A stretch of 64,000 bases of DNA from Sulfurovum sp. (GTDB lineage: Bacteria > Campylobacterota > Campylobacteria > Campylobacterales > Sulfurovaceae). A program made the translations under genes and the position numbers. Position 1 is the first letter of the stretch, and each line of letters starts with the position of its first letter. The stretch spans positions 1-64,000 of the forward strand of contig JAMOTA010000044.1 of assembly GCA_027068435.1 (NCBI GenBank), written 5' to 3'. The notes under the pieces are model-generated. The model saw only the letters and a program-made list of their open reading frames with translations, did no database searches and was not told where the DNA came from. Of this stretch, positions 9,118 to 17,284 are shown one piece after another.

Positions 9118-10896
9118 GGCATACGCCACAACCTCTTCATCTTCAGCCATATCTAGCCATTTAAACTTTTGACCACTCTGGATAGTACCATCTAAAATAT
9201 CACCACTGTCACGAAACTTCAAATCTAACTTAGCGATGTCAAAACCGTTAGTGGTCTGTGTAAACTGCTGTAGTCTAAAGTTCTCTTTTTTATTGCTGTA
9301 GAGGTAACACCAGCTCTTTAAACCATTACGTCCTACTCTTCCCCTTAACTGATGTAGTGTTGCCAATCCTAAACGCTCTGCACCTACTATAACGATGAGT
9401 GTAAGCTTTGGAAGTGAGATACCTACCTCTACCACGGTAGTTGCTAAAAGGATACTCCCCTCTTCTCTAAACTTTAAGAGTACTTCTTCTTTATGTTTGT
9501 CTTTACCATGGGTTACATAGACCTGTTTAAACTTCTTTTCCCAAAACCCCCTACTCTCCTCTAAAGACTGATACGGTACTTCACTACTAGCCTCAACTAA
9601 AGGATAGATAATAAGCACTTGATGCTCTTGAGCTATCTCCTCTTTTATATGCCCTAATAAATCTGGAAAATCCTCTTTGCTTATGGTTTGTGTTAAAACT
9701 TCACGTTCAAAAGGAGTTGTAGTAATAAGACTAACATCAAGAAGTTCAGACTGCATCATCGCTTGGGTTCTAGGTATGGGGGTTGCAGAGAACTGTATAA
9801 AGTGTGCTTTATGAGTCTGCGAACTAACTAGCGTCTCTAAACTCTGTCTTTGTTGTGTACCAAAACGATGCTGTTCATCTACCATAACCAAAGAAGCTCT
9901 AGGTAAATCTTCTTTATATAAGAGTGCATGCGTACCGATAACAAAATCTGCCTCTACATAGTCACCCTTGTCCCTACCCTGCATGACTAAAGCCACTTTA
10001 ACCCATGAGGGAAGATGTTTATACGCCTCTTCATAAAGCTGTAGAGCAAGTAGTGAGGTTGGTGCCATCAAAATACTCTTATGAGGGTATGCCATCATCA
10101 CCGAAGCCAAAATAACCATAGTCTTACCAGAACCAACATCACCAACTACCATACGTTTACATGCTTTATCCTCTTTGGCTACATCTTTTCTAATATCAGA
10201 AATAACACTCATCTGTTCAGCTGTTAGTGTAAAAGGCAAGTTTGAGATAAAAGGTTCAATATCACCATTTAATGCTCTTATTGCAGGAAAATCTACCCTT
10301 TTACCTTGTAGTTTTTTTAGATGATTAAACGCTTCAATAAATTTAAGTCTATCTTTTAACTCACCCTTTAAGCTGTTGTTTTCATAAATCTCATCTATAC
10401 TTTTAGGAAAATGCAAAAGCATAAGTGTAGCTACTTCTTTAGAGTCTAACCCCTCATTGTAGAGGTTTTTCTCTGTAATGTAACACTCCATAAGTGAAGC
10501 AATACTAGACTCTTTTAAAACGGTTTTATATTTAGGTGTTATCTTTCCTATCTGTTTAATAGATTTGGGTTGAGACATTTGTAAGTAACCTTTGTACTCC
10601 TCCAACTTACCCTGTATCACATGAGAAGAACCTACACTAAACTGTTTATGATGGTAGGGTGTTGACCTAAAAAAAGTAGAACTTAAACGTCTTCCTGAGT
10701 CTGTTAAAGTAAAGGTAACACGCAATTTTCCTCCGTAAACACTACTCTCAATAACTTTAGCTTCAAGTGTATGTACTTGACCTAAAACTAGTGACTTAGA
10801 GAGTGTTGTATCGTTGTATGAAGTAGGAATAATAAGTGCCAAATCTAACAGTGAATAGATTTTAAGTTTTGTAAATAGTTGTTTTGCCTCTTCCAT
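9082..10896 (-). CDS. recG: ATP-dependent DNA helicase RecG
   Basis: RecG drives branch migration and fork regression at Holliday junctions and stalled forks. Visible in order: a wedge/OB region (about 60-150), helicase domain 1 with Walker A GDVGSGKT, the RecG-type DEQH box (DEQHRFGTQQR) and SATPIPRT, then helicase domain 2 with TTVVEVGIS and QLRGRVGR. The length is close to Campylobacterota RecG. The track start at 10926 is not preferred: the ATG at 10896 has AAAGGAG 5 bp upstream, giving 604 residues. The C-terminus is encoded by a tandem 17-bp repeat. It follows the M16-like gene on the same strand, with a 21-nt palindrome in between. Confidence 0.95.
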   Translation of the reverse strand: MEEAKQLFTKLKIYSLLDLALIIPTSYNDTTLSKSLVLGQVHTLEAKVIESSVYGGKLRVTFTLTDSGRRLSSTFFRSTPYHHKQFSVGSSHVIQGKLEEYKGYLQMSQPKSIKQIGKITPKYKTVLKESSIASLMECYITEKNLYNEGLDSKEVATLMLLHFPKSIDEIYENNSLKGELKDRLKFIEAFNHLKKLQGKRVDFPAIRALNGDIEPFISNLPFTLTAEQMSVISDIRKDVAKEDKACKRMVVGDVGSGKTMVILASVMMAYPHKSILMAPTSLLALQLYEEAYKHLPSWVKVALVMQGRDKGDYVEADFVIGTHALLYKEDLPRASLVMVDEQHRFGTQQRQSLETLVSSQTHKAHFIQFSATPIPRTQAMMQSELLDVSLITTTPFEREVLTQTISKEDFPDLLGHIKEEIAQEHQVLIIYPLVEASSEVPYQSLEESRGFWEKKFKQVYVTHGKDKHKEEVLLKFREEGSILLATTVVEVGISLPKLTLIVIVGAERLGLATLHQLRGRVGRNGLKSWCYLYSNKKENFRLQQFTQTTNGFDIAKLDLKFRDSGDILDGTIQSGQKFKWLDMAEDEEVVAYAKKRVKIKKELK

Positions 10897-10948
10897 ATCT
10901 ACTCCTTTTATCTGTGTATTATACAAAAATTTGAAAAAGAGTGAAAAA

Positions 10949-10969
10949 AGTATGTCAAATTGACATACT
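10949..10969. promoter_or_regulatory. 21-nt perfect palindrome upstream of recG (copy 1)
   Basis: A perfect palindrome with the core GTATGTCAAATTGACATAC, starting at the stop codon of the M16-like gene and about 53 bp upstream of the recG ATG. The same 21 nt recur upstream of ruvA at 47805. On the minus strand it is followed by TTTTTT, so it could be an intrinsic terminator of the mqnC-M16 unit or an operator. Confidence 0.6.
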
Positions 10970-12254
10970 ATTTTGTTTTTGTAACGATGGCAAAGGAGAG
11001 TTCAGATAACTCTTTATGAGAGAGAATAAAGCTATTCATCTCTTCTAATGTCACAGATTCTATCTTTTTAAGTTGTTCTCTTGAGAAACCTAAAGTACGT
11101 CCATAGTAGTACTCATTAAAAGCACGGCTTAGTCTTTGGGAGAGTGTTTCAGTACGTAGAGGTTCACTTCCTACAAGAAACTGCTTTGCAGAAGTTAGCT
11201 CATCTTGGGTGATACCTTTAGCAACAAATTCATCTACTACACTCTGGATAAGCCCTTTAGCTTCAGTTTGTGTACTGAGTTTTGTCTGCATGTATCCACT
11301 TAGGTAAGAAGCAGATTTTGTACGTCTTAAAGAAGCATACACCCCATAAGTCAACCCTCTTTTTACACGTATCTCCTCCATAAGACGAGAACCAAACCCT
11401 GCTCCACCAAGTAAATACTCAGCTATTTTTGCTTTGTACTGCTCTTTATCTTTGTAAGAGTAGTTAAAAGGTGAACCAAAAAAGATGTAAGCTTGTTGTG
11501 TCTCTTCATCTAGGAGTACTGTCTCTTTTTTGTTAGAGACTTGCAACACTTCAATGGTAGTGAGTTCAACTTTTGGTAAGATAGCTAAAAGTGACTCTGT
11601 GTAATTTTTGGCTTCATCAAGACTTATATCTCCACCTACTACAGCTACAGCGTTGTTGTAACCTACATGTGTTTTCACAAATTGCTTAATATCTTCAAGC
11701 TCTATACTCTTAATACTCTCTAGTGTTCCATCATAAGGTTTTGCTAGTGCAGTACCTTTAAAAAGTATCTCCCTAAGTTTAGAAGCTGCGATATAGTCAA
11801 AGTCACTCTTTTTTTGCGTAATCCACCCAACTTTTTGATGTTTTATCTGATTGAGTGCATCTTGTGTGTAGTTAGGGTCTTTAAGTAAATCTTTGAGTCT
11901 CTCTACTGCATAAGGGAACTCAGCTTTAAGTGCAGAGACTTCTATCACTAAACTCTCTCTACCTACATGGGTACCTATCTCTATTGCGTGGGCATCTAGT
12001 GTTGTTGCAAACCCTACACTTCCCTCTTTAGCTGTACCCTCATTGAACAACTTTGCAGACATATCAGCTAAACCATCTTTAGTGTTACTCAAGTGTCCAG
12101 AGTTGTTAAATACAAGTTGCATGGAAACAATAGGAATATACTTTCCCTCTTCAAATACCATAGGTACCATCGCATCTTTTATCTTAATCTTTTCAACTAT
12201 TTCAGCCATTAACACTCCTTGTAATACTATTAACAATATTAATATTTTTTTCAT
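10968..12254 (-). CDS. M16 peptidase-like secreted protein without zinc site
   Basis: A 428-residue protein with a signal peptide (MKKILILLIVLQGVLMA) and two M16 half-domains. The N-terminal half keeps the fold pattern (GLADMSAKLFNEGT), but the zinc-binding HxxEH expected there is absent. The C-terminal half keeps the substrate-binding RGLTYGVYA motif. In M16B heterodimers one subunit has just this pattern, so it is probably a non-catalytic partner or a chaperone-like periplasmic protein; no active partner gene is in the window. It starts immediately after the mqnC stop (same strand), so the two are probably co-transcribed. Confidence 0.8.
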   Translation of the reverse strand: MKKILILLIVLQGVLMAEIVEKIKIKDAMVPMVFEEGKYIPIVSMQLVFNNSGHLSNTKDGLADMSAKLFNEGTAKEGSVGFATTLDAHAIEIGTHVGRESLVIEVSALKAEFPYAVERLKDLLKDPNYTQDALNQIKHQKVGWITQKKSDFDYIAASKLREILFKGTALAKPYDGTLESIKSIELEDIKQFVKTHVGYNNAVAVVGGDISLDEAKNYTESLLAILPKVELTTIEVLQVSNKKETVLLDEETQQAYIFFGSPFNYSYKDKEQYKAKIAEYLLGGAGFGSRLMEEIRVKRGLTYGVYASLRRTKSASYLSGYMQTKLSTQTEAKGLIQSVVDEFVAKGITQDELTSAKQFLVGSEPLRTETLSQRLSRAFNEYYYGRTLGFSREQLKKIESVTLEEMNSFILSHKELSELSFAIVTKTK

Positions 12255-13331
12255 CTACTCAAACCTCTCTAAAATCTCATAAGCAGTATTACGTTTAGCA
12301 GGATTTTCACCTATATCGTGAATAAGTCTTATCATCTCATCTTGGTTCATCTCATTTTTAGCTCCTGCAGCAGAGACAACATTCTCTTCCATCATAGTAG
12401 AACCTAAGTCATTTGCTCCAAAAAGCAGTGCCATTTGCCCGATGTAGCTTCCTTGGGTAACCCATGAACTCTGTATATTTGGTACATTGTCCAAAAAAAG
12501 TCTTGCAACAGCTAAGTAACGCAGATACTGGTTTGATGTTGTCTTAGTAAGCATAGGTAGTTCTCTTTTAAGCTCTGTATTATCACTCTGGTATGACCAC
12601 ATGATAAAGGCTCTAAATCCACCTGTTTCATCTTGTAGCCTACGTATATGGTCAAAATGTTTAACAATCTCACGTGTTGTTTCTACCGTACCATACATCA
12701 TAGTAGCTGTTGACTTAATACCTAGTTTATGGGCTTGTCTATGTACCTCTAACCACTCATCTTTGTCATGCTTTTTAGGCGCAATAATATCTCGTACTCT
12801 ATCTGAGAGTATCTCTGCACCTGCACCAGGAATGGAGCTAAGTCCTTTAGCTTTAAGACGTGTTAACACTTCAGAGATACTTATATTGGAGCGGTTAGCG
12901 ATGTAGTTTATCTCTATAGATGAGAAACCATGAATAGTCACTTGTGGATACTTCTTAGAGATATGCTCTACTAACTCTTCATACCACTCTATCTCTAGTT
13001 TAGGGTGTACACCACCTTGAAAAAGTATCTGTGTTCCTCCAATAGCCAAAAGTTCATCTATCTTATGGTCTATCTCATCAAAAGTAAGTATGTAGGCATC
13101 TTCTTTTTTTTCGTGCGTATAAAAAGCACAAAATTTACAATCTACCCAACAGATATTAGTATAGTTAATATTTCTATCTACCACAAAAGTAGTTACACCT
13201 TTAGGGTGCATCTGCTTCTTACGTGCAAGTGCCATCTTCCCTAAAGTCTTCAAATCAGCATGTTCAATAAGCTCTACAGCTTCGTCTATAGTCATACGTT
13301 TTGGCATGGTTGTTGTCAAATCACTCTCCAT
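12255..13331 (-). CDS. mqnC: Cyclic dehypoxanthinyl futalosine synthase (radical SAM, menaquinone)
   Basis: MqnC cyclises dehypoxanthine futalosine in the futalosine route to menaquinone, the quinone of anaerobic and microaerobic respiration in this group. The radical SAM cluster motif CxxxCxxC is in NICWVDCKFCAFYTH. Further family signatures are FQGGVHPKLEIEWYEEL, PGAGAEILSDRVRDI, SATMMYG and GFRAFIMW. MqnE is a close relative; the FQGGVHP and AFIMWSYQ segments favour MqnC. A start at 13331 gives 358 residues. It lies in the ribH-nusB-mqnC-M16 run on the minus strand. Confidence 0.88.
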   Translation of the reverse strand: MESDLTTTMPKRMTIDEAVELIEHADLKTLGKMALARKKQMHPKGVTTFVVDRNINYTNICWVDCKFCAFYTHEKKEDAYILTFDEIDHKIDELLAIGGTQILFQGGVHPKLEIEWYEELVEHISKKYPQVTIHGFSSIEINYIANRSNISISEVLTRLKAKGLSSIPGAGAEILSDRVRDIIAPKKHDKDEWLEVHRQAHKLGIKSTATMMYGTVETTREIVKHFDHIRRLQDETGGFRAFIMWSYQSDNTELKRELPMLTKTTSNQYLRYLAVARLFLDNVPNIQSSWVTQGSYIGQMALLFGANDLGSTMMEENVVSAAGAKNEMNQDEMIRLIHDIGENPAKRNTAYEILERFE

Positions 13332-13362
13332 ATATTCGTAATATAAGGTAGTTCTACCTACC

Positions 13363-13761
13363 CTATTTCTCTTTACCTATTGAGTCAAGCACACCATTGA
13401 TAAACTGTGGTGCTTTTTCATCTGCTAGCTCTTTTGCTAGTTCTACTGCTTCGTTGATGATGATAGCTCTATCTGTTTTAGCAATAATTATTTCATAAGC
13501 ACCCAATCTCATAATGGCTTTTTCTACTTTTCCTACAGTTTCATAATCCCAATCTTTAAGATGTGAGATAATCTCTTTATCAAGTAACTCTAGGTTTTCA
13601 ATAGTTCCATCAAAAAGTCCGTGTGAAAACTCTCTTTGTTTATTACGGATTTTACCCTCTTCTAAAATATCATCTTTAAAGTTTCCAATATTTTCATTTC
13701 CTAAGTCATACGCATACAGTAGTCCTACAACTGCTGTACGTGATTGGTGTCTTGTTGCCAT
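13363..13761 (-). CDS. nusB: Transcription antitermination factor NusB
   Basis: A 132-residue all-helical NusB: N-terminal MATRHQSRTAVVGLLYAYDL, central IMRLGAYEI and C-terminal IIINEAVELAKELADEKAPQ, ending FINGVLDSIGKEK. With NusE/S10 it binds boxA of rRNA transcripts and suppresses termination. RBS AAAGGAAAG precedes the ATG. It follows ribH by 18 bp, the ribH-nusB pair being conserved in Campylobacterota. Confidence 0.95.
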   Translation of the reverse strand: MATRHQSRTAVVGLLYAYDLGNENIGNFKDDILEEGKIRNKQREFSHGLFDGTIENLELLDKEIISHLKDWDYETVGKVEKAIMRLGAYEIIIAKTDRAIIINEAVELAKELADEKAPQFINGVLDSIGKEK

Positions 13762-13779
13762 TTCTTTCCTTTGTCTTGT

Positions 13780-14247
13780 TTAGTCTAGTTCAGAGTATAA
13801 GTTGATAAGTTCTATAAGTCCTACCATCGCTTCTGCACCCTTATTACCTGCTTTTGTACCCGCTCTTTCGATAGCTTGTTCGATACTATCTACAGTAAGT
13901 ACACCAAAAGTTGCTGGTTTAGCATGTTTAAGTGTCACAGAAGCCACACCCTTTGTTGCCTCAGCTGATACATAATCAAAATGTGGTGTAGCACCACGAA
14001 TAACTGCACCTAAACAACAGATAGCATCGTATTTTCCTGAAGCAAATGCTTTATCTAATGCAAGAGGAATTTCAAATGCACCTGGAACTAAAATAAGATC
14101 TAAATCATCTGCATTTCCACCATGTCTAGCATACGCATCTACTGCACCTTCTACAAGTCTATCTGTAATAAAGTGGTTAAATCTTGCATTAATTATCGCT
14201 ACTTTTTTACTCTTATCTACTTGGAGGTTACCTTCTACTGTTGTCAT
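13780..14247 (-). CDS. ribH: 6,7-dimethyl-8-ribityllumazine synthase
   Basis: RibH condenses 5-amino-6-ribitylaminouracil with dihydroxybutanone phosphate, the penultimate riboflavin step, in the cytosol. At 155 residues it has usual length. Conserved segments visible are [48 protein letters not shown] (active-site His in the last) and [27 protein letters not shown] precedes the start. The first gene of the ribH-nusB pair; no FMN riboswitch is seen in the short upstream gap. Confidence 0.95.
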   Translation of the reverse strand: MTTVEGNLQVDKSKKVAIINARFNHFITDRLVEGAVDAYARHGGNADDLDLILVPGAFEIPLALDKAFASGKYDAICCLGAVIRGATPHFDYVSAEATKGVASVTLKHAKPATFGVLTVDSIEQAIERAGTKAGNKGAEAMVGLIELINLYSELD

Positions 14248-14282
14248 CTATGATTCCTTTTGTTTTTTTCTAATTTTATTTA

Positions 14283-15173
14283 TCAATTCTTTTTTGAAAA
14301 AGCTACAAGTAGCCCAGACAATATAACCAAGATTATACCCAAAACTGTCCAAATATCAGGTACGGGATCACCTAAAATTACTCCAATAACTACTGCAAAG
14401 ACAATATTGCTATAACTTATGGTTCCTACTATTCCTGCTTTTGTCAACTCATACGCCTTAGTCATGAGTAGTTGAGAAATAGTTGCAAAAATACCTACAG
14501 CAGTAACATATCCCCACTCTACACCTTGAGGCATAACAAACTCTGCAAACATCCAGTCAAAATCATCTGATACACTTACATAGGGAGTAATAAGCATAAG
14601 AAAAAGTGGTGCGACTGTTCCTACTGCCATAAAAGACATAACTATAGCTCTCGTATCGTAGTACATTCTTAACTCTCTAATTGAGGTATATGCCAATGCT
14701 GCCCCTATCCCAGAAAAGATACCTAATATGTCATACTTGTCAAATGAACCCCCTTGAGGTTGAGCAACAAGTACAATACCAATAAATCCTAAGGCGATAG
14801 CAAAAAGTGCATTTTTATGTAACTTTTCATTTAAAAATAGATAAGCAAATATTGCTACAAAGATGGGTGAAGTTTTGTTATAGGTTACCGCTTCACCAAG
14901 TGGTATATGTGCCATAATGTAAAAGTATGCTAATAGTGCAGCAAAGCCCATAGAACCACGGAAAAGCAGTAAAAGTGGTTTTCCACCTGTCTGCTTTAAT
15001 GGAACTTTCCATATAGCTATTCCTACTAAAAGCACACCAAAAATATTTCTAAAAAATGTGACTTCTACAGGAGGCAAAACTTGGCTCACCACCTTAGCAA
15101 AACCACCCATAGCAGCAAAACTAAACGAGGCTAACAACATAAGAAGGATACCTCTATCCATATTTTTAATCAT
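14283..15173 (-). CDS. EamA/DMT-family membrane permease
   Basis: About ten hydrophobic helices in two homologous EamA halves (GILLMLLASFSFAAMGGFAK near the N-terminus; GIFATISQLLMTKAYELT in the second half). Members export metabolites such as amino acids, but the substrate cannot be told from sequence. The track start at 15242 is a TTG with no RBS; the ATG at 15173 (296 residues) or 15161 puts the first helix at the N-terminus as expected. The gene follows the DUF3108 gene on the same strand. Confidence 0.85.
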   Translation of the reverse strand: MIKNMDRGILLMLLASFSFAAMGGFAKVVSQVLPPVEVTFFRNIFGVLLVGIAIWKVPLKQTGGKPLLLLFRGSMGFAALLAYFYIMAHIPLGEAVTYNKTSPIFVAIFAYLFLNEKLHKNALFAIALGFIGIVLVAQPQGGSFDKYDILGIFSGIGAALAYTSIRELRMYYDTRAIVMSFMAVGTVAPLFLMLITPYVSVSDDFDWMFAEFVMPQGVEWGYVTAVGIFATISQLLMTKAYELTKAGIVGTISYSNIVFAVVIGVILGDPVPDIWTVLGIILVILSGLLVAFSKKN

Positions 15174-15243
15174 CTGTTTCAAATCATTTATCCTGACTTT
15201 TTGCGAAGTGTAGCATAGTTTATCAATACTACAGATACTCAAC

Positions 15244-15984
15244 TTACTTAATACGTTCTATTTTGGCATCACCATAGAGTAAAATATCTTTAATCACAGA
15301 CTTTTGAATATAGCCATCAGATGCAAGAGAGATAAGTATATCTCCTTTTTTCTTTCTAAAGTTTTTTTGATAAATAAAAGCTTTAGCATACAAACTAGCT
15401 CCCTTACCTAAATCTTTAACATAGGGTGCTTCTTGTTTTTTACTAGGAATGGTTATCTGTACTTTTCCATTTTGTTTTTCTAGCCCAGCCACTCTAAAGT
15501 TGTATTTTTTACCCCTTGTGGTGACTGATTTACCTAAATTAAAGTAGAGCGTAAGCAGGTCATCTTTTGTGTAAAACTTTAGATTTTTAGTTTTATTTTT
15601 AACAAGCTTACCATTTTTCCATTTTTTATATACTTTAGTAATCACTTTAGTTTTATGGTTGAAAATATACTCTTTTCGTATGGTTTTACTTTTACTTTTT
15701 TGTATAGAAATATAGCTATCACTTACCATAAGTCCATTGACTATGTGACCTTTAGAGATGTGGGTCTCTTTTTGTCCATTAAGTAACAATTTTGCGGTTC
15801 CCATTACCTTTATTTTAGTCTCTATCTTATAGGTATTTGTATTTTTAGTAATCTTTGTATATAGCTTACCTACTGTACCAAAAATCCCAAATGTAGCCTT
15901 ATAATTGATGGTATCTACAGTTGCTACTGCTTGTGTAGTTATAAACCCTACTATTAAAAATAGTAAAAAATTTCTTTGAATCAT
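15244..15984 (-). CDS. Exported DUF3108-like protein
   Basis: The ATG at 15984 is preferred over the track start because AAAGGGG lies 7 bp before it and a signal peptide follows directly (MIQRNFLLFLIVGFITTQAVA); this gives 246 residues. The mature part is rich in Lys and beta-strand (KATFGIFGTVGKLYTKITK, TLYFNLGKSV) and matches the overall style of DUF3108 proteins, periplasmic beta-barrel-like proteins of unknown role, some linked to lipid or LPS trafficking. Divergent from mscS; followed by the DMT permease. Confidence 0.6.
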   Translation of the reverse strand: MIQRNFLLFLIVGFITTQAVATVDTINYKATFGIFGTVGKLYTKITKNTNTYKIETKIKVMGTAKLLLNGQKETHISKGHIVNGLMVSDSYISIQKSKSKTIRKEYIFNHKTKVITKVYKKWKNGKLVKNKTKNLKFYTKDDLLTLYFNLGKSVTTRGKKYNFRVAGLEKQNGKVQITIPSKKQEAPYVKDLGKGASLYAKAFIYQKNFRKKKGDILISLASDGYIQKSVIKDILLYGDAKIERIK

Positions 15985-16051
15985 GTTAAACCCCTTTACT
16001 AACAAAATTTTACTATAATATTGTGTATAAAACATAAAGGAATTATAAAAT

Positions 16052-17251
16052 ATGCCAAAAACAGTATCTCCCGAGGTCAATGCAACTGAAGTATTGGATG
16101 TAATTAATGATTTAGATTTAGGATTAGCAGATGTTGTGCAACACTGGCTTACCCCAGTATATACCTCTAAATATGGTGATTTTTTTCAACAAATTATTTT
16201 TGATATTCCTCTTGCAAATTTTATTTTAGCAGTAGCAGTATTTTTATTTGTACTAGTATTGAGAAAGTTTTTTACACTTGTTGTTATTATATTTTTACAA
16301 AATCTTACTAAATATACAAAAAGCTATTACGATGACCGTATTATCTCTGCGTTGAAGCAACCATTACGTTTTACATTTATTATTGTGGCACTTCATCTCT
16401 TCTTTTTACTTATATTTAAAGAGACACAATTTATTAAAAATATTTTAAATACCATGGTTGTCTATACAGTTTTTTGGGCTGTACTCTCTATTGTAGAAGC
16501 ACTACGTGAGGCTGTTTACAACCTTATAGGTAAGTTCAACAATGAACTCTCTAAAGAGATGGGTAACTTTGTTTTAGCGATAGTAAAAATACTTATTATG
16601 GGAGTAGGTTTAGGTGCTATGCTTCAAGTTTGGGGTATTAATGTTACTGCACTTGTTGCCTCGTTAGGTATAGGGGGGCTAGCTTTTGCCTTAGCTGCAA
16701 AAGATACTGCTGCTAACCTTTTTGGTTCTTTCTCCCTTCTTGCAGATAAGTCAATACGTATTGGTGAGTGGATAAAAGTCAAAGGTGTAGAGGGAACGGT
16801 AGAGAACATAGGTATGAGAACTACTAAAATACGCTCTTTTCAAAAATCTTTGATTACTGTTCCCAATCACATTGTGGCAAATAATCCTATAGAGAACTTT
16901 TCACGAAGAGGTATTAGACGTATCAAAATGCATATTGGGCTGACATACGGTATTACAAGCGATCAAATCTCACAAATTATCAAAGATATTAAACATATGC
17001 TTCAAGACCATAAAGGTATCTCACAAGAGGACTCACTTATGGTTAACTTTGACTCTTTTGGTGAGAGTACACTTAACATTTTTATCTACACATTTACAAA
17101 CACTGCAAACTGGGCGATTTACCTAGAGATACGTGAAGATATTCATTTAAAAATCATGAAAATAGTTGAGGGAAATAACGCTTCATTTGCTTTCCCTTCA
17201 CAATCTATTTATATAGAACAATCACCTACTGCAAACAACAGCTGTATTTAA
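16052..17251 (+). CDS. MscS-family small-conductance mechanosensitive channel
   Basis: A 399-residue inner-membrane channel that releases solutes on hypoosmotic shock. Several N-terminal transmembrane helices precede the pore helix and the diagnostic MscS beta-domain: LGIGGLAFALAAKDTAANLF, GEWIKVKGVEGTVENIGMRT and LITVPNHIVANNPIENFSR. The C-terminal alpha/beta domain is present, so the protein looks complete and longer than E. coli MscS because of extra N-terminal helices. A TATAAT at 16014 and AAAGGA precede the ATG. Divergent from the DUF3108 gene. Confidence 0.93.
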   Translation: MPKTVSPEVNATEVLDVINDLDLGLADVVQHWLTPVYTSKYGDFFQQIIFDIPLANFILAVAVFLFVLVLRKFFTLVVIIFLQNLTKYTKSYYDDRIISALKQPLRFTFIIVALHLFFLLIFKETQFIKNILNTMVVYTVFWAVLSIVEALREAVYNLIGKFNNELSKEMGNFVLAIVKILIMGVGLGAMLQVWGINVTALVASLGIGGLAFALAAKDTAANLFGSFSLLADKSIRIGEWIKVKGVEGTVENIGMRTTKIRSFQKSLITVPNHIVANNPIENFSRRGIRRIKMHIGLTYGITSDQISQIIKDIKHMLQDHKGISQEDSLMVNFDSFGESTLNIFIYTFTNTANWAIYLEIREDIHLKIMKIVEGNNASFAFPSQSIYIEQSPTANNSCI

Positions 17252-17260
17252 AGTGTCTTT

Positions 17261-17277
17261 GAGGGGGTTACCCCTTC
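17261..17277. terminator. Small GC hairpin between convergent mscS and GGDEF gene
   Basis: AGGGG and CCCCT pair around a GTTA loop 11 bp after the mscS stop. GC-rich against an AT-rich background and placed between convergent genes; there is no clear T-tract on either side. Confidence 0.4.
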
Positions 17278-17284
17278 AACGATA

